A stretch of DNA of 14,174 nucleotides from Onstottus_B sp035558335 (GCA_035558335.1 DATMCM010000387.1:1-14174), one strand, 5' to 3'. Numbered from the stretch's first letter, positions 1 to 6,598 are shown. A program made the numbers and translations. Notes: a model not told the origin generated them from the letters alone.

Positions 1-1
1 C

Positions 2-286
2 TTGCGTCTAGCCCTACCAGGCGCGCCTTCAACAATCGTGATGACCTCAAACTTGACCAATGCCACGTTGTCGCTTCTCGATACGTTGTCGCCAGGTCGT
101 CCGCTGACGGAAGGCGCTGACGAGCACCTTAAGAAAACCTCGAAGGTCGTCGTTGGCTTCTTTGCAGGCTGTATTGCGGGCGCTGCCGCAGTCTCATTCT
201 TGGGAGAGTGGGCCTGGTTACCCCCTGTCGTGCTGGCGGGAGGGGCGTGTGTATGGCGATTAGACGGTAACGCACACACCCTGTGA
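2..286 (+). CDS. DUF1275 (YoaK-like) membrane protein, C-terminal part
   Basis: The reading frame is open from the left edge and ends at TGA 284-286, so the N-terminal part lies outside the window. The visible 94 residues begin with a stretch like the conserved end of DUF1275/YoaK family proteins: a 'PGAPSTIVMTSNLTN' segment, matching the family's typical 'TxMTxNLT' motif. A short polar loop follows, then two hydrophobic segments (about residues 50-67 and 70-84 of the visible part). The family consists of multi-pass inner membrane proteins whose function is not established. The TTG at position 2 is probably an internal codon and not a start. It converges with the dehydrogenase on the other strand. 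The family call rests on motif recall, so confidence is moderate. Confidence 0.6.
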   Translation: MRLALPGAPSTIVMTSNLTNATLSLLDTLSPGRPLTEGADEHLKKTSKVVVGFFAGCIAGAAAVSFLGEWAWLPPVVLAGGACVWRLDGNAHTL

Positions 287-353
287 CATATTTCCACTGT
301 CTAAGCTTTTCTCTTTCGAGGAAACTCTCGAGGACCTTTCCGATCAGAAGGTG

Positions 354-1040
354 TTAAGAGCGCTCGAAGGTAAACTCTTGGCAGTAAACCGGGCGACGTG
401 AATTGATCTCGGCCAGAACCTTTTCCGCAATAGGATCAGGTGGCGGAAAGGCCAACCCGTCTGTCACTGGTCGCGTAGCGGTGGACCAGAACGACGTATT
501 CATGCCGCACGGATAAACTTCAAAGACTCGGATGGGGAACTTCGCCGCCTTAACAGCCTCGCGAAGCGTGCGGGTATACCCTTTAGCACCCCATTTAGAA
601 GCTACATATACCGACTCCGCAGTACGCAGCTTCTTGCTGGCGGTCGACATCACGTTGACGACGTCACCGCCGCGGTCCCGAAGATAACGGACAGCCATAT
701 CCGAAAACAATATGAGACCGATGAGGTTTCCAGCCATGGTCGCTGCGATCTCGCCAGCCGTGTAGCCCCCGATCTCGCCAAACAGGCCTTTGCCGGCACA
801 ATTGATTACTAGCCGCAAGTCACCCGCCTCGCGGGCTGCCGCAAAAGCCGCTTCTGCAGTTTCCTGCCTGTCAACCGAACCATGCACCGCGATCAGCTTA
901 CTGCCGTACTCTTCGTGGAGAGTCGTCCCCTCGGACTTGCGAGAGACTCCCACTACACTCCATCCCTGTCCGAGCAAAAGACGGGCGAACTCTGCTCCCA
1001 ATCCCGATGAGTATCCAGTCACTATTGCCGATTTGGCCAT
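354..1040 (-). CDS. Short-chain dehydrogenase/reductase (SDR), substrate unknown
   Basis: This 228-residue protein is a classical SDR of the Rossmann fold, predicted to be a cytosolic NAD(P)-dependent oxidoreductase. The cofactor motif TGYSSGLG is at residues 8-15, the NCAG variant of NNAG at 80-83, a candidate catalytic Ser at 132, and the YVASK active-site motif at 145-149 (Tyr145, Lys149). A 'YPCGMNT' segment near 176-182 matches the usual PG-motif after beta-6. Arg34 following the second beta strand suggests NADP(H) preference, which is inference. The length is slightly below the usual 240-260 residues and the C-terminus is short. The ATG at 1038-1040 is preceded by a GAGGG ribosome-binding site about ten bases upstream. 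It lies downstream of the OmpA-family gene on the same strand with a 135-base gap, so the two may be cotranscribed, although their functions are not obviously linked. Confidence 0.9.
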   Translation of the reverse strand: MAKSAIVTGYSSGLGAEFARLLLGQGWSVVGVSRKSEGTTLHEEYGSKLIAVHGSVDRQETAEAAFAAAREAGDLRLVINCAGKGLFGEIGGYTAGEIAATMAGNLIGLILFSDMAVRYLRDRGGDVVNVMSTASKKLRTAESVYVASKWGAKGYTRTLREAVKAAKFPIRVFEVYPCGMNTSFWSTATRPVTDGLAFPPPDPIAEKVLAEINSRRPVYCQEFTFERS

Positions 1041-1175
1041 ATCGCATCATTCCCTCAAGAATTTGAAATGGAGGTTCCTCCCGTTCTTACAGGACCCCTG
1101 GCGCAACACTTCACAGAACTTATAAACACGCCATCGCCTTTGGCTCACTTTATTACTAGTGCCAATGCGCCCACG

Positions 1176-2156
1176 TTACCGCCTATCATCGGGATCGGAT
1201 GAACCGAGGGTTCGATTGACGAGCATCTTCACCTCGACGCGACGGTTTTGCTCGCGACCCTCTCGAGAAGTGTCATTGGCGATCGGGTTCGCAGAGCCTG
1301 CCCCAACCGGCGCGACGATGCGTCGTGGCGGAATCAGGTTCGTCTCGACTAGATAAGTGACGACCGCGTCAGCTCGTCTCTGGCTCAAGCGGCGATTCTG
1401 ATCGACGCCGCCATCGGACGAAGCGAATCCTTCGACCTCAATCACGTAGCCATCTTTGTCACTGGCTTCCTGCGCGATCTCGTTGAGCGCTGCCTTTGCC
1501 TGGGGTGAGAGCACGGCGCTGCCTGCCGCAAATGTGACCGCGATACGCTTCGTGACCTCGTACTGGTCAAGCCCGGAAATCACCTCATCGACTTCGGACG
1601 CGAGCCCCCCGATGCCGAGTATAGCTATTGCAGCAATCTTTTGCGCGGACTGGGAGTACTGTAGGGCAGCTTTAGCAGTCTCAGTCGACTGCTCGATCTG
1701 AACGGCCTCCTCTTCGTTATTCGCCTCGTTCGCTGACACTCGCCGCTCTACCCGATCAACGCGCGCCCCGATGGCGCTCGCGACCATCAGCGCCGACTTC
1801 GAGAAGCGAATCCTTTCCGCGACGAGGTACCCAGAATCATTGGTTCGGCCCACCACGTCGATGAACAGGCCGCTCATCAGTTGCGGCGCGCCGCCGCCGA
1901 TTATCTTTTTCTTCTGCTGTCGCACTCTGGTGTTATCTGTTAGCAGAACATTGATCTCCGACCCGACCTCATTCCGAACCACGAGTGATTCGGCGTTCCG
2001 ATCGACAATCACACCGCTGACTTTCTGCTTCAGTCCCGATGTGACGGCACTGGTCTGCCGTGATTGTTGTTGGATCGAACTTTGTGCAAAGACCGCCGTT
2101 GCCAGCGTCAAGCCAAGAGTTAAGAACAAAGCTATACGATTTGTAATATTTTTCAT
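1176..2156 (-). CDS. Exported OmpA-family protein with DUF5666-like N-terminal domain
   Basis: This 326-residue protein starts with a Sec signal peptide: basic 'MKN', a hydrophobic core to about residue 20, and an AVFA-Q cleavage site near residue 24. No lipobox cysteine is present, so it is probably a soluble periplasmic or outer-membrane-associated protein. Residues about 45-120 form a beta-rich region ('VSGVIVDRNAESLVVRN' then 'LFIDVVGRTNDSGYLVAERI') resembling DUF5666/OB-like domains. Residues about 125-170 are polar and Gln/Glu/Ala-rich. The C-terminal 205-315 region is an OmpA/MotB peptidoglycan-binding domain ('VTFAAGSAVLSPQAKAAL', 'LSQRRADAVVTYLVE', 'NRRVEVKM'). The common 'GHTD' loop is replaced by 'GFASSDGG', while the conserved NRRVE arginine is kept. 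An AGGAG Shine-Dalgarno lies six bases before the ATG. The role is probably envelope anchoring to peptidoglycan; the N-terminal domain's function is unknown. Confidence 0.87.
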   Translation of the reverse strand: MKNITNRIALFLTLGLTLATAVFAQSSIQQQSRQTSAVTSGLKQKVSGVIVDRNAESLVVRNEVGSEINVLLTDNTRVRQQKKKIIGGGAPQLMSGLFIDVVGRTNDSGYLVAERIRFSKSALMVASAIGARVDRVERRVSANEANNEEEAVQIEQSTETAKAALQYSQSAQKIAAIAILGIGGLASEVDEVISGLDQYEVTKRIAVTFAAGSAVLSPQAKAALNEIAQEASDKDGYVIEVEGFASSDGGVDQNRRLSQRRADAVVTYLVETNLIPPRRIVAPVGAGSANPIANDTSREGREQNRRVEVKMLVNRTLGSSDPDDRR

Positions 2157-2876
2157 TGCGTACTCCTATTCTCTTTTTAGCGGTCCCGCTGAAGTCTGTT
2201 CAGGACGTCCAAGCGGAAAGGCACAGTTCGATCGAGTACAAATCTCCGGCCATTGTGTACAGATCGTTGCTGGCTCGGCTAAGTACTTGAATTTGGGTTA
2301 ATTCGACGGACTGTAATCTTCTTGTCAGGATCCTCAGGTGGGACGTGCGCGACGAAATACGACCATCTGACAAGATACTGTCACCATCGGCAATCATATT
2401 CGAAGCTTATATACATCCGGGAATGGATGTTCCAAGAACGAGAAGGAAAAAGGAACGCCACGGAGCCGAGGTCAGAGTGATGAAGCCGAATTTCGGATCG
2501 GCAGCTGATAGTGTTCACGATGACTTCTTGAGGAACAAGTAGAAGCACATTCTTATGGCCGCACATTCGGGGCCGGTATAAATACCCTGCACTCCCAGTG
2601 TGATCAACGCAAATCCCTGCGAGCGTCCTGCACTGGATTGTGTGGGAGCTTGGCTCATCAAATTGCAGTCTGAAACCAGCGACACAACAGCCCTTCACCC
2701 AAGTCAATATATTGCCACTTGGTTATATGCTGCCATCGTAGCATCAAAATCCACACCAAAAGCCAAGCCTTCGAATCTTCTGTATCAATCCGCAATTCAA
2801 ACACTTGCAGGTAACAGCAATCTCGCCGTCGGTTTTGGCAGCGCAGTTGCCAATGCAGTATTGCTCGTGAAGGTTT

Positions 2877-2918
2877 GAGTCGAGTCGAGTGATCAGCGTG
2901 AACTCTTAAGTCTCGACT
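2877..2918. repeat. GAGTC tandem repeat with downstream inverted copy
   Basis: The sequence GAGTCGAGTCGAGT (2877-2890) contains nearly three copies of a 5-base unit. AGTCGAG at 2883-2889 is complementary to CTCGACT at 2912-2918, giving a 7-base stem with a 22-base loop. It lies about 190 bases before ackA. It could be a protein-binding site or RNA structure, or be chance. Confidence 0.35.
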
Positions 2919-3020
2919 GAGAATACGACGGAGGAAGTTCAGCGCTTCAGGTGCATTAATCTCGCCTCAACGCGAACGAAGAAAAGTACACTCCTTGGAT
3001 AATCAGCGGCACCGCACACA

Positions 3021-3087
3021 ACCCGTCAAAAACTCATCCAGGAGCAGCGGCGCTGGTCGCCAGGGCCCGACGCGAAGACCCGTCAAA
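3021..3087 (+). promoter_or_regulatory. Direct repeat flanking a hairpin in the ackA leader
   Basis: The 10-base word ACCCGTCAAA occurs at 3021-3030 and again at 3078-3087, 57 bases apart. The second copy ends 11 bases before the ackA ribosome-binding site. Between the copies, 3049-3067 can fold into a stem of GGC and CTGG pairing with CCAG and GCC, with one mismatch and a three-base loop. This could be a repressor or activator site, or leader RNA structure, controlling the downstream unit. The repeat is visible; the function is inference. Confidence 0.35.
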
Positions 3088-3098
3088 GGCGGTTGCAT

Positions 3099-3105
3099 AA
3101 GGAGG
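3099..3105 (+). promoter_or_regulatory. ackA ribosome-binding site (AAGGAGG)
   Basis: A near-perfect Shine-Dalgarno sequence AAGGAGG lies five bases before ATG 3111. It fixes the acetate kinase start at 3111; the in-frame TTG at 3093 lies upstream of this site and is not needed. Confidence 0.85.
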
Positions 3106-3110
3106 ACGCT

Positions 3111-4289
3111 ATGGCAAACGCAATTGCCGTCGTGAACGCCGGTTCATCCAGCATAAAGTTCTCCCTCTTTGTCACCCGCAGCAGTGACCTCGAGCTTGAA
3201 CTGCACGGCCAGGTTGAGGGGATCTACACCAAGCCTCATTTCATCGCGAAAAGACAGGACGGATCGTCGGCAGGGGAGAAGTCCTGGCCAGAGGGCAAAA
3301 AGCTTGGCCACGATGGCGCGCTCGACTACCTGGTCGCTTTTCTGCGATCCGAACTAGCTCATGATCATCTCGCAGGCGTCGGACATCGGGTTGTGCATGG
3401 CGGGCTCGACTTCAAGGGACCGGTGCTAATCAATCCAAGCGTGGCGGCGCAAATCGGAAAGCTGGTTCCGCTCGCTCCACTTCATCAGCCGCACAACCTA
3501 GCGCCGATCCAGCGTCTTCTCAATCGCGTGCCCGATCTGCCGCAGGTCGCGTGCTTCGATACTTCTTTCCATACCACAAACCCTGATCTTGCGCAGCGCT
3601 ACGCATTACCCGAGGAGTTGCACGACGCCGGGGTGCGCCGTTACGGGTTCCACGGTCTGTCCTATGAGTACATCGCCTCAGTGCTAGCCAACTTCGATGA
3701 AAAGGCAGCAACAGGAAAGGCAATTGTGCTGCACCTCGGAAACGGCGCGAGCATGTGCGCCCTCGAAGCGGGCCACAGCGTCACCAGCACTATGGGCTTC
3801 ACCGCGGTCGAGGGAATACCGATGGGCACACGCTCGGGTTCGCTCGATCCGGGAGTGATCCTGTACCTCATGGACAACCACAGAATGGACGCGCGGGCAA
3901 TTGAGACGCTCCTCTACAACCAATCGGGACTGCTCGGCGTATCGGGCATCTCCAGTGACATGCGTGCGCTCCTGGCCACGAGCGATCCGCGGGCGAAGCT
4001 GGCGATTGACCTCTATTGCTATCGCATTCGACGCGAGGTCGGCTCGCTTGTAGCCGCGCTCGGAGGGCTGGACGCGATTGTATTTACCGGCGGCATTGGC
4101 GAAAACGCTGCCGCGATCCGCGAACAGGTTTGTCGCGATGCGGCCTGGCTGGGCGTTGAGCTTGATCCGGTCGCGAACGCTGCGGGTGGACCTCGCATCA
4201 GCACACCCGGGGCTCGAGTCGCGGCGTGGTCCATTCCGACAAACGAGGAATTGATGATCGCCCGGCACACGCGCCAGCTGATCAATTGA
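3111..4289 (+). CDS. ackA: Acetate kinase
   Basis: Acetate kinase reversibly transfers phosphate between acetyl phosphate and ADP, giving acetate and ATP in the cytosol. The 392-residue product has the usual length and all family blocks: NAGSSSIK at residues 9-16, GHRVVHGG at 91-98 (Arg93 binds the acetyl/phosphate group), PLAPLHQP at 120-127, CFDTSFH at 148-154 (catalytic Asp150), RRYGFHGLS at 176-184 (His181), HLGNGAS at 208-214, MGTRSGSLDPG at 238-248 (Arg241), and near the C-terminus FTGGIGENAA and PTNEEL with the conserved glutamates. 'LHQPHN' replaces the more usual 'LHNPxN'. The start is set by a strong AAGGAGG five bases upstream. No phosphotransacetylase or phosphoketolase gene is visible nearby, so the source of acetyl phosphate is not shown. 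The gene ends 37 bases before atpB with no evident terminator, so it probably heads the ATP synthase operon. Confidence 0.97.
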   Translation: MANAIAVVNAGSSSIKFSLFVTRSSDLELELHGQVEGIYTKPHFIAKRQDGSSAGEKSWPEGKKLGHDGALDYLVAFLRSELAHDHLAGVGHRVVHGGLDFKGPVLINPSVAAQIGKLVPLAPLHQPHNLAPIQRLLNRVPDLPQVACFDTSFHTTNPDLAQRYALPEELHDAGVRRYGFHGLSYEYIASVLANFDEKAATGKAIVLHLGNGASMCALEAGHSVTSTMGFTAVEGIPMGTRSGSLDPGVILYLMDNHRMDARAIETLLYNQSGLLGVSGISSDMRALLATSDPRAKLAIDLYCYRIRREVGSLVAALGGLDAIVFTGGIGENAAAIREQVCRDAAWLGVELDPVANAAGGPRISTPGARVAAWSIPTNEELMIARHTRQLIN

Positions 4290-4326
4290 GTTTTTCATCG
4301 CGACTGCAACTGAAGCGTTAGAGAAC

Positions 4327-5322
4327 ATGAAGAAACACCTTCGACCAATCCTAATCAAGCTGGAGACCCGATGGGTCATGCTGCTGATGATCCTTGCGTT
4401 CCTTGGTTTCAACGCAGGCTCGACGTTTGCGGCGGGCGCCAACTCCGATGTCGTTTCAACGATATCGGCCAAAGCTTCCCAACCGAGCGGACCAACTGCG
4501 AAACCTGCTGAAGAAGAACACGGTCTGTCGCAAAAGGCTGTTGAGATCGGTCGTGTCTTCGGCTTCCCGATCAGCAATTCTATGGTCGTCAGCTGGGTTG
4601 TCGCTCTGGGCCTGATCATATTTGCCCAGATCGCCACGCGGAAAATGAAGCAGATCCCGGATGGAGCACAAAACTTTTTGGAATGGCTCGTTGAGAGCGT
4701 CTACGGCTTCCTGGAAGGAATCCTCGGCCCTCAGTTGGTAAAGAAGACGTTTTGGTTCTTTGCGACGATCTTCATTTTCATCCTCTCGGCCAACTGGGTG
4801 GGTCTCATTCCCGGAGTAGGCGCGTTCGGGTGGGGGCACCAGACGAGTCACGGTTTCAAGATCGATCAACCGTGGTTCCGCGGCGCCAATGCTGACGTCA
4901 ACATGACACTAGCTATGGCCCTGGTCTTTTTCGCCTGCTGGATTTTTTGGGGACTTCGGGAGGTCGGTCCGATCGGATTTCTAAAGGAACTCTTTGCGCC
5001 GAAGGGCGAAAGCACTGGTCCACTAAAGATACTGCTGGTGGTGGTGTTCTTCGCAGCCGGATGTTTGGAAATCATTTCGATTTTGTTCCGGCCAATCTCG
5101 CTGGGTTTTCGACTGTACGGCAATACCTTTGCCGGCGAGAACATGTTGGAAACCATGGCCAATATGGTCCCCAGCTTAGGTTGGCTGATACCAGTGCCTT
5201 TTTACTTTCTGGAGTTGCTTGTAGGTATCGTTCAGGCGCTTGTCTTCATGTTGTTGACCGCTGTCTTCACGCTGCTGGTTTGCCAGCACGAGACAGAGGG
5301 ACCAGAGGCTGCGCATAGTTGA
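4327..5322 (+). CDS. atpB: F1Fo ATP synthase subunit a
   Basis: Subunit a is the membrane stator that forms the two proton half-channels next to the c ring. The key block ISLGFRLYGNTFAGEN contains the essential arginine at residue 262 (equivalent to E. coli Arg210), and the last helix contains 'VGIVQALVFMLLTAVFTLLV', including the conserved Gln. Several hydrophobic helices lie between about residues 75 and 320. At 331 residues it is longer than E. coli (271). The extra part is N-terminal: residues 1-36 look like a cleavable signal peptide (basic start, hydrophobic core 17-30, 'STFAAGA'), followed by a polar Ala/Pro/Glu stretch of about 40 residues. A signal peptide would agree with the known periplasmic N-terminus. 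The Shine-Dalgarno for ATG 4327 is poor; ATG 4378 (Met18) is an alternative with GGAGA upstream, but it shortens the basic N-region. Confidence 0.95.
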   Translation: MKKHLRPILIKLETRWVMLLMILAFLGFNAGSTFAAGANSDVVSTISAKASQPSGPTAKPAEEEHGLSQKAVEIGRVFGFPISNSMVVSWVVALGLIIFAQIATRKMKQIPDGAQNFLEWLVESVYGFLEGILGPQLVKKTFWFFATIFIFILSANWVGLIPGVGAFGWGHQTSHGFKIDQPWFRGANADVNMTLAMALVFFACWIFWGLREVGPIGFLKELFAPKGESTGPLKILLVVVFFAAGCLEIISILFRPISLGFRLYGNTFAGENMLETMANMVPSLGWLIPVPFYFLELLVGIVQALVFMLLTAVFTLLVCQHETEGPEAAHS

Positions 5323-5368
5323 AATGACATTTGCACGCTGACCGTGATCAATCGCGGGGGCTGGCAAG

Positions 5369-5376
5369 AAAGGAGG
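5369..5376 (+). promoter_or_regulatory. atpE ribosome-binding site (AAAGGAGG)
   Basis: A full-strength AAAGGAGG is followed by eight bases and ATG 5385. It is one of the two best ribosome-binding sites in the window, the other preceding ackA. That fits the need for many copies of subunit c per complex, and it rules out the upstream in-frame TTG at 5331 as the start. Confidence 0.85.
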
Positions 5377-5384
5377 ACAAATCC

Positions 5385-5573
5385 ATGAACGGAAGTTTGC
5401 ACGTGGGTCTGGCGGCGTTTGGAGCAGCTGTCGCCGTGGGCATGATCGGCTGGAAGGCTTGTGAGGCAGTCGGGCGCAATCCCGAGGCGTCTACCAAAGT
5501 TATGGTCCAGGCCATCCTTGCCATAGCTTTCGCTGAGGCGATCGTGTTTTACGCATTGTTCCTTGCGAAATAG
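5385..5573 (+). CDS. atpE: F1Fo ATP synthase subunit c, unusually short
   Basis: Subunit c is the hairpin proteolipid forming the proton-translocating rotor ring. The 62-residue product has helix 1 (about residues 4-28), the polar loop GRNPEA (30-35, normally RQP) and helix 2 (about 37-61) with the ion-binding carboxylate Glu51 in 'AFAEAIVFY'. Aligned by eye with E. coli (79 residues), it lacks about ten residues at the N-terminus and about seven at the C-terminus. The helix-1 packing motif is changed: GxAxGxG becomes GxAxAxG (residues 13-19), and Trp23 replaces a glycine just before Lys24. The Na+ ligands are incomplete: a valine replaces the Gln on helix 1, and Ala52 follows the Glu instead of Ser/Thr, so H+ is the likely ion. 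The ATG is fixed by AAAGGAGG eight bases upstream. No stop or frameshift suggests decay. Confidence 0.92.
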   Translation: MNGSLHVGLAAFGAAVAVGMIGWKACEAVGRNPEASTKVMVQAILAIAFAEAIVFYALFLAK

Positions 5574-5582
5574 TGTCAATAC

Positions 5583-5610
5583 GGGCGCTGCCCCTGGCGG
5601 CCCGGCGCCC
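5583..5610 (+). promoter_or_regulatory. GC-rich intercistronic hairpin between atpE and atpF
   Basis: GGGCGCTG (5583-5590) can pair with CGGCGCCC (5603-5610), an eight-pair stem with one T-G pair and a 12-base loop. It starts nine bases after the atpE stop and ends 22 bases before the preferred atpF ATG. No T-run follows, so it is not a standard terminator. It may protect or delimit the atpE part of the message, raising c relative to b. The function is inference. Confidence 0.5.
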
Positions 5611-5632
5611 CAACTTTTATGAGAGTGTGATT

Positions 5633-6178
5633 ATGAATGTAATTGTCTTACTGGCGGAAGCGGAGAGCGGTGGCCAGATCGAACAGATTGCCAGAACGTT
5701 TGGCGTGGACTGGCCTCATCTTATTTCCCAGATAATCAGCTTCTGCATCGTTTGTGCGCTTCTATACCGGTTTGCCTATCAACCCATCCTCAGGATGTTG
5801 GACGAAAGGCGTCGGCTCATTGCTGAGGGATTGGCCAACTCCGAAAAAACTAAAGCTGAGTTGGCCCGAACCGAGGTACAACGGCAGGAAGTAATGGCGC
5901 AGGCCGGTGCTCAGGCAAACCAGTTCATCGAGGAGGCTCGCGGGGCGGCCGCCCGTCTGCAACAGCAGGAAGGTCAGAAGGCGATCGCCGCGGCTGAACA
6001 GATCGTTAGCAAGGCTCACGAAGCCGCCGAGCAGGATCACGCTCGTATGCTTGGCGAGCTCAAACGCGAAGTAGGCCGTCTGGTTGTCCAGACGACTGCT
6101 GCAGTGACCGATAAGGTTCTGACAACGGAAGACCAGCAGCGACTGGCCGAGGCAACAGCAAGGCAATTGGCCACCTAA
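5633..6178 (+). CDS. atpF: F1Fo ATP synthase subunit b
   Basis: Subunit b is the peripheral stalk that holds F1 against the membrane stator. The 181-residue product has one membrane segment at about residues 27-47 ('LISQIISFCIVCALLYRF'), the usual 'QPILRMLDERRRLI' junction, and then a long Ala/Glu/Gln/Lys-rich helix to about residue 170 suited to a right-handed coiled coil. Length and layout are normal for the family. A single b gene is present with no b' gene, so a homodimer is expected. I chose ATG 5633, preceded by GAGAG at 5621-5625. A GTG at 5573 overlaps the atpE stop and would add 20 residues, but it would translate through the GC-rich hairpin and give a basic, non-family N-terminus. 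Confidence 0.93.
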   Translation: MNVIVLLAEAESGGQIEQIARTFGVDWPHLISQIISFCIVCALLYRFAYQPILRMLDERRRLIAEGLANSEKTKAELARTEVQRQEVMAQAGAQANQFIEEARGAAARLQQQEGQKAIAAAEQIVSKAHEAAEQDHARMLGELKREVGRLVVQTTAAVTDKVLTTEDQQRLAEATARQLAT

Positions 6179-6202
6179 TGATGAAACCAAAACAGGATGA
6201 AC

Positions 6203-6598
6203 ATGATGAAAACGACCAAACAAGTCTTGCGTGAAGCCAAGCGTCTGTTCCGACTTTGTCTCCTGAATGGGCTTCTGGATGAGGGGCGCGTTCGGCAGGT
6301 TATGCAAGCGGTCCTCCAATCCAAACGCAGGCGCTGCCTGGCTCTCGCGGCACACTTCGAGAGGCTCGTGAGACTGGACCGGGCCCGACATACCGCCGAA
6401 GTAGAGAGCGCCACACCGTTGCGCGCTGAATTGCCGACAATCGTCCAGGCCGACCTGGAGCGACTGTACGGTCCGGGCATAACCACCTCTTTCGTAACCA
6501 ACCCTGCGCTGATCGGTGGAATGCGCATCAAGGTGGCCAGCGACGTCTATGACGGAAGCGTGAAGGCCAGGCTCGCAGCACTGGAGAAACAATTTTGA
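6203..6598 (+). CDS. atpH: F1Fo ATP synthase subunit delta, short form
   Basis: Subunit delta joins the top of F1 to the b stalk. The C-terminal signature is clear: 'VESATPL' about mid-protein, then 'NPALIGGMRIKVASDVYDGS' and 'VKARLAALEKQF', matching the family's 'DpslIGGxxvxigdxvxDgSv...L' ending. The product has only about 131 residues, against about 177 in E. coli. The shortage lies in the N-terminal helical domain, where one or two helices seem missing or reduced. The gene lies in its normal place between b and alpha. The start is uncertain among ATG 6197, 6203 and 6206; AGGA at 6194-6197 best serves 6203 or 6206. No upstream in-frame homology was recognised, so a frameshift in the N-terminal part is not evident. 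Confidence 0.87.
   Translation: MMKTTKQVLREAKRLFRLCLLNGLLDEGRVRQVMQAVLQSKRRRCLALAAHFERLVRLDRARHTAEVESATPLRAELPTIVQADLERLYGPGITTSFVTNPALIGGMRIKVASDVYDGSVKARLAALEKQF

Larger units (their letters stand above)
2157..3110. other. Gene-poor intergenic region between divergent units
   Basis: About 950 bases lie between the leftward OmpA-family gene and the rightward acetate kinase gene. Only short open frames occur here (for example 2600-2878 plus and 2381-2707 minus). Their translations show no recognisable domain, no good ribosome-binding site and an erratic composition, so they are not called. I found no tRNA or other RNA gene by eye. Promoters for the leftward OmpA gene and for the rightward ackA-atp unit should lie here, but no sigma70-like pair is clear enough to call. 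Small structures seen are a GAGTC tandem (2877-2890) able to pair with 2912-2918, an inverted repeat GGTAT/ATACC near 2575-2586, and the repeat and hairpin at 3021-3087. Confidence 0.6.

Noticed and set aside
316..340. Terminator between the converging DUF1275 and SDR genes
   Set aside because: A 5-base stem TCGAG/CTCGA (316-320 and 327-331) is present, but it is short and has no proper T-run, so it is too weak to call.
2577..2583. TATAAAT as a -10 promoter element
   Set aside because: No acceptable -35 box lies 16-18 bases upstream, and no gene begins a sensible distance downstream.
2381..2707. A 108-codon minus-strand frame in the intergenic region
   Set aside because: The translation is rich in Cys, Arg and His with no motif, and no convincing ribosome-binding site was seen.
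2600..2878. A 92-codon plus-strand frame in the intergenic region
   Set aside because: It starts at GTG with no good ribosome-binding site and has no recognisable domain; composition does not look clearly coding.
3684..4637. A 317-codon open frame on the minus strand across ackA and atpB
   Set aside because: It overlaps two clearly conserved genes, its translation has no recognisable domain, and it is typical of open antisense frames in GC-rich coding DNA.
5385..5573. Na+-translocating (or N-type) ATP synthase
   Set aside because: Subunit c lacks the helix-1 Gln and the Ser/Thr after the key Glu, and the gene order a-c-b-delta-alpha-gamma-beta-epsilon is the standard F-type order, not the beta-epsilon-first N-ATPase order.
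5762..6592. A 276-codon minus-strand open frame opposite atpF and atpH
   Set aside because: It is antisense to two identified ATP synthase genes and shows no family motif.
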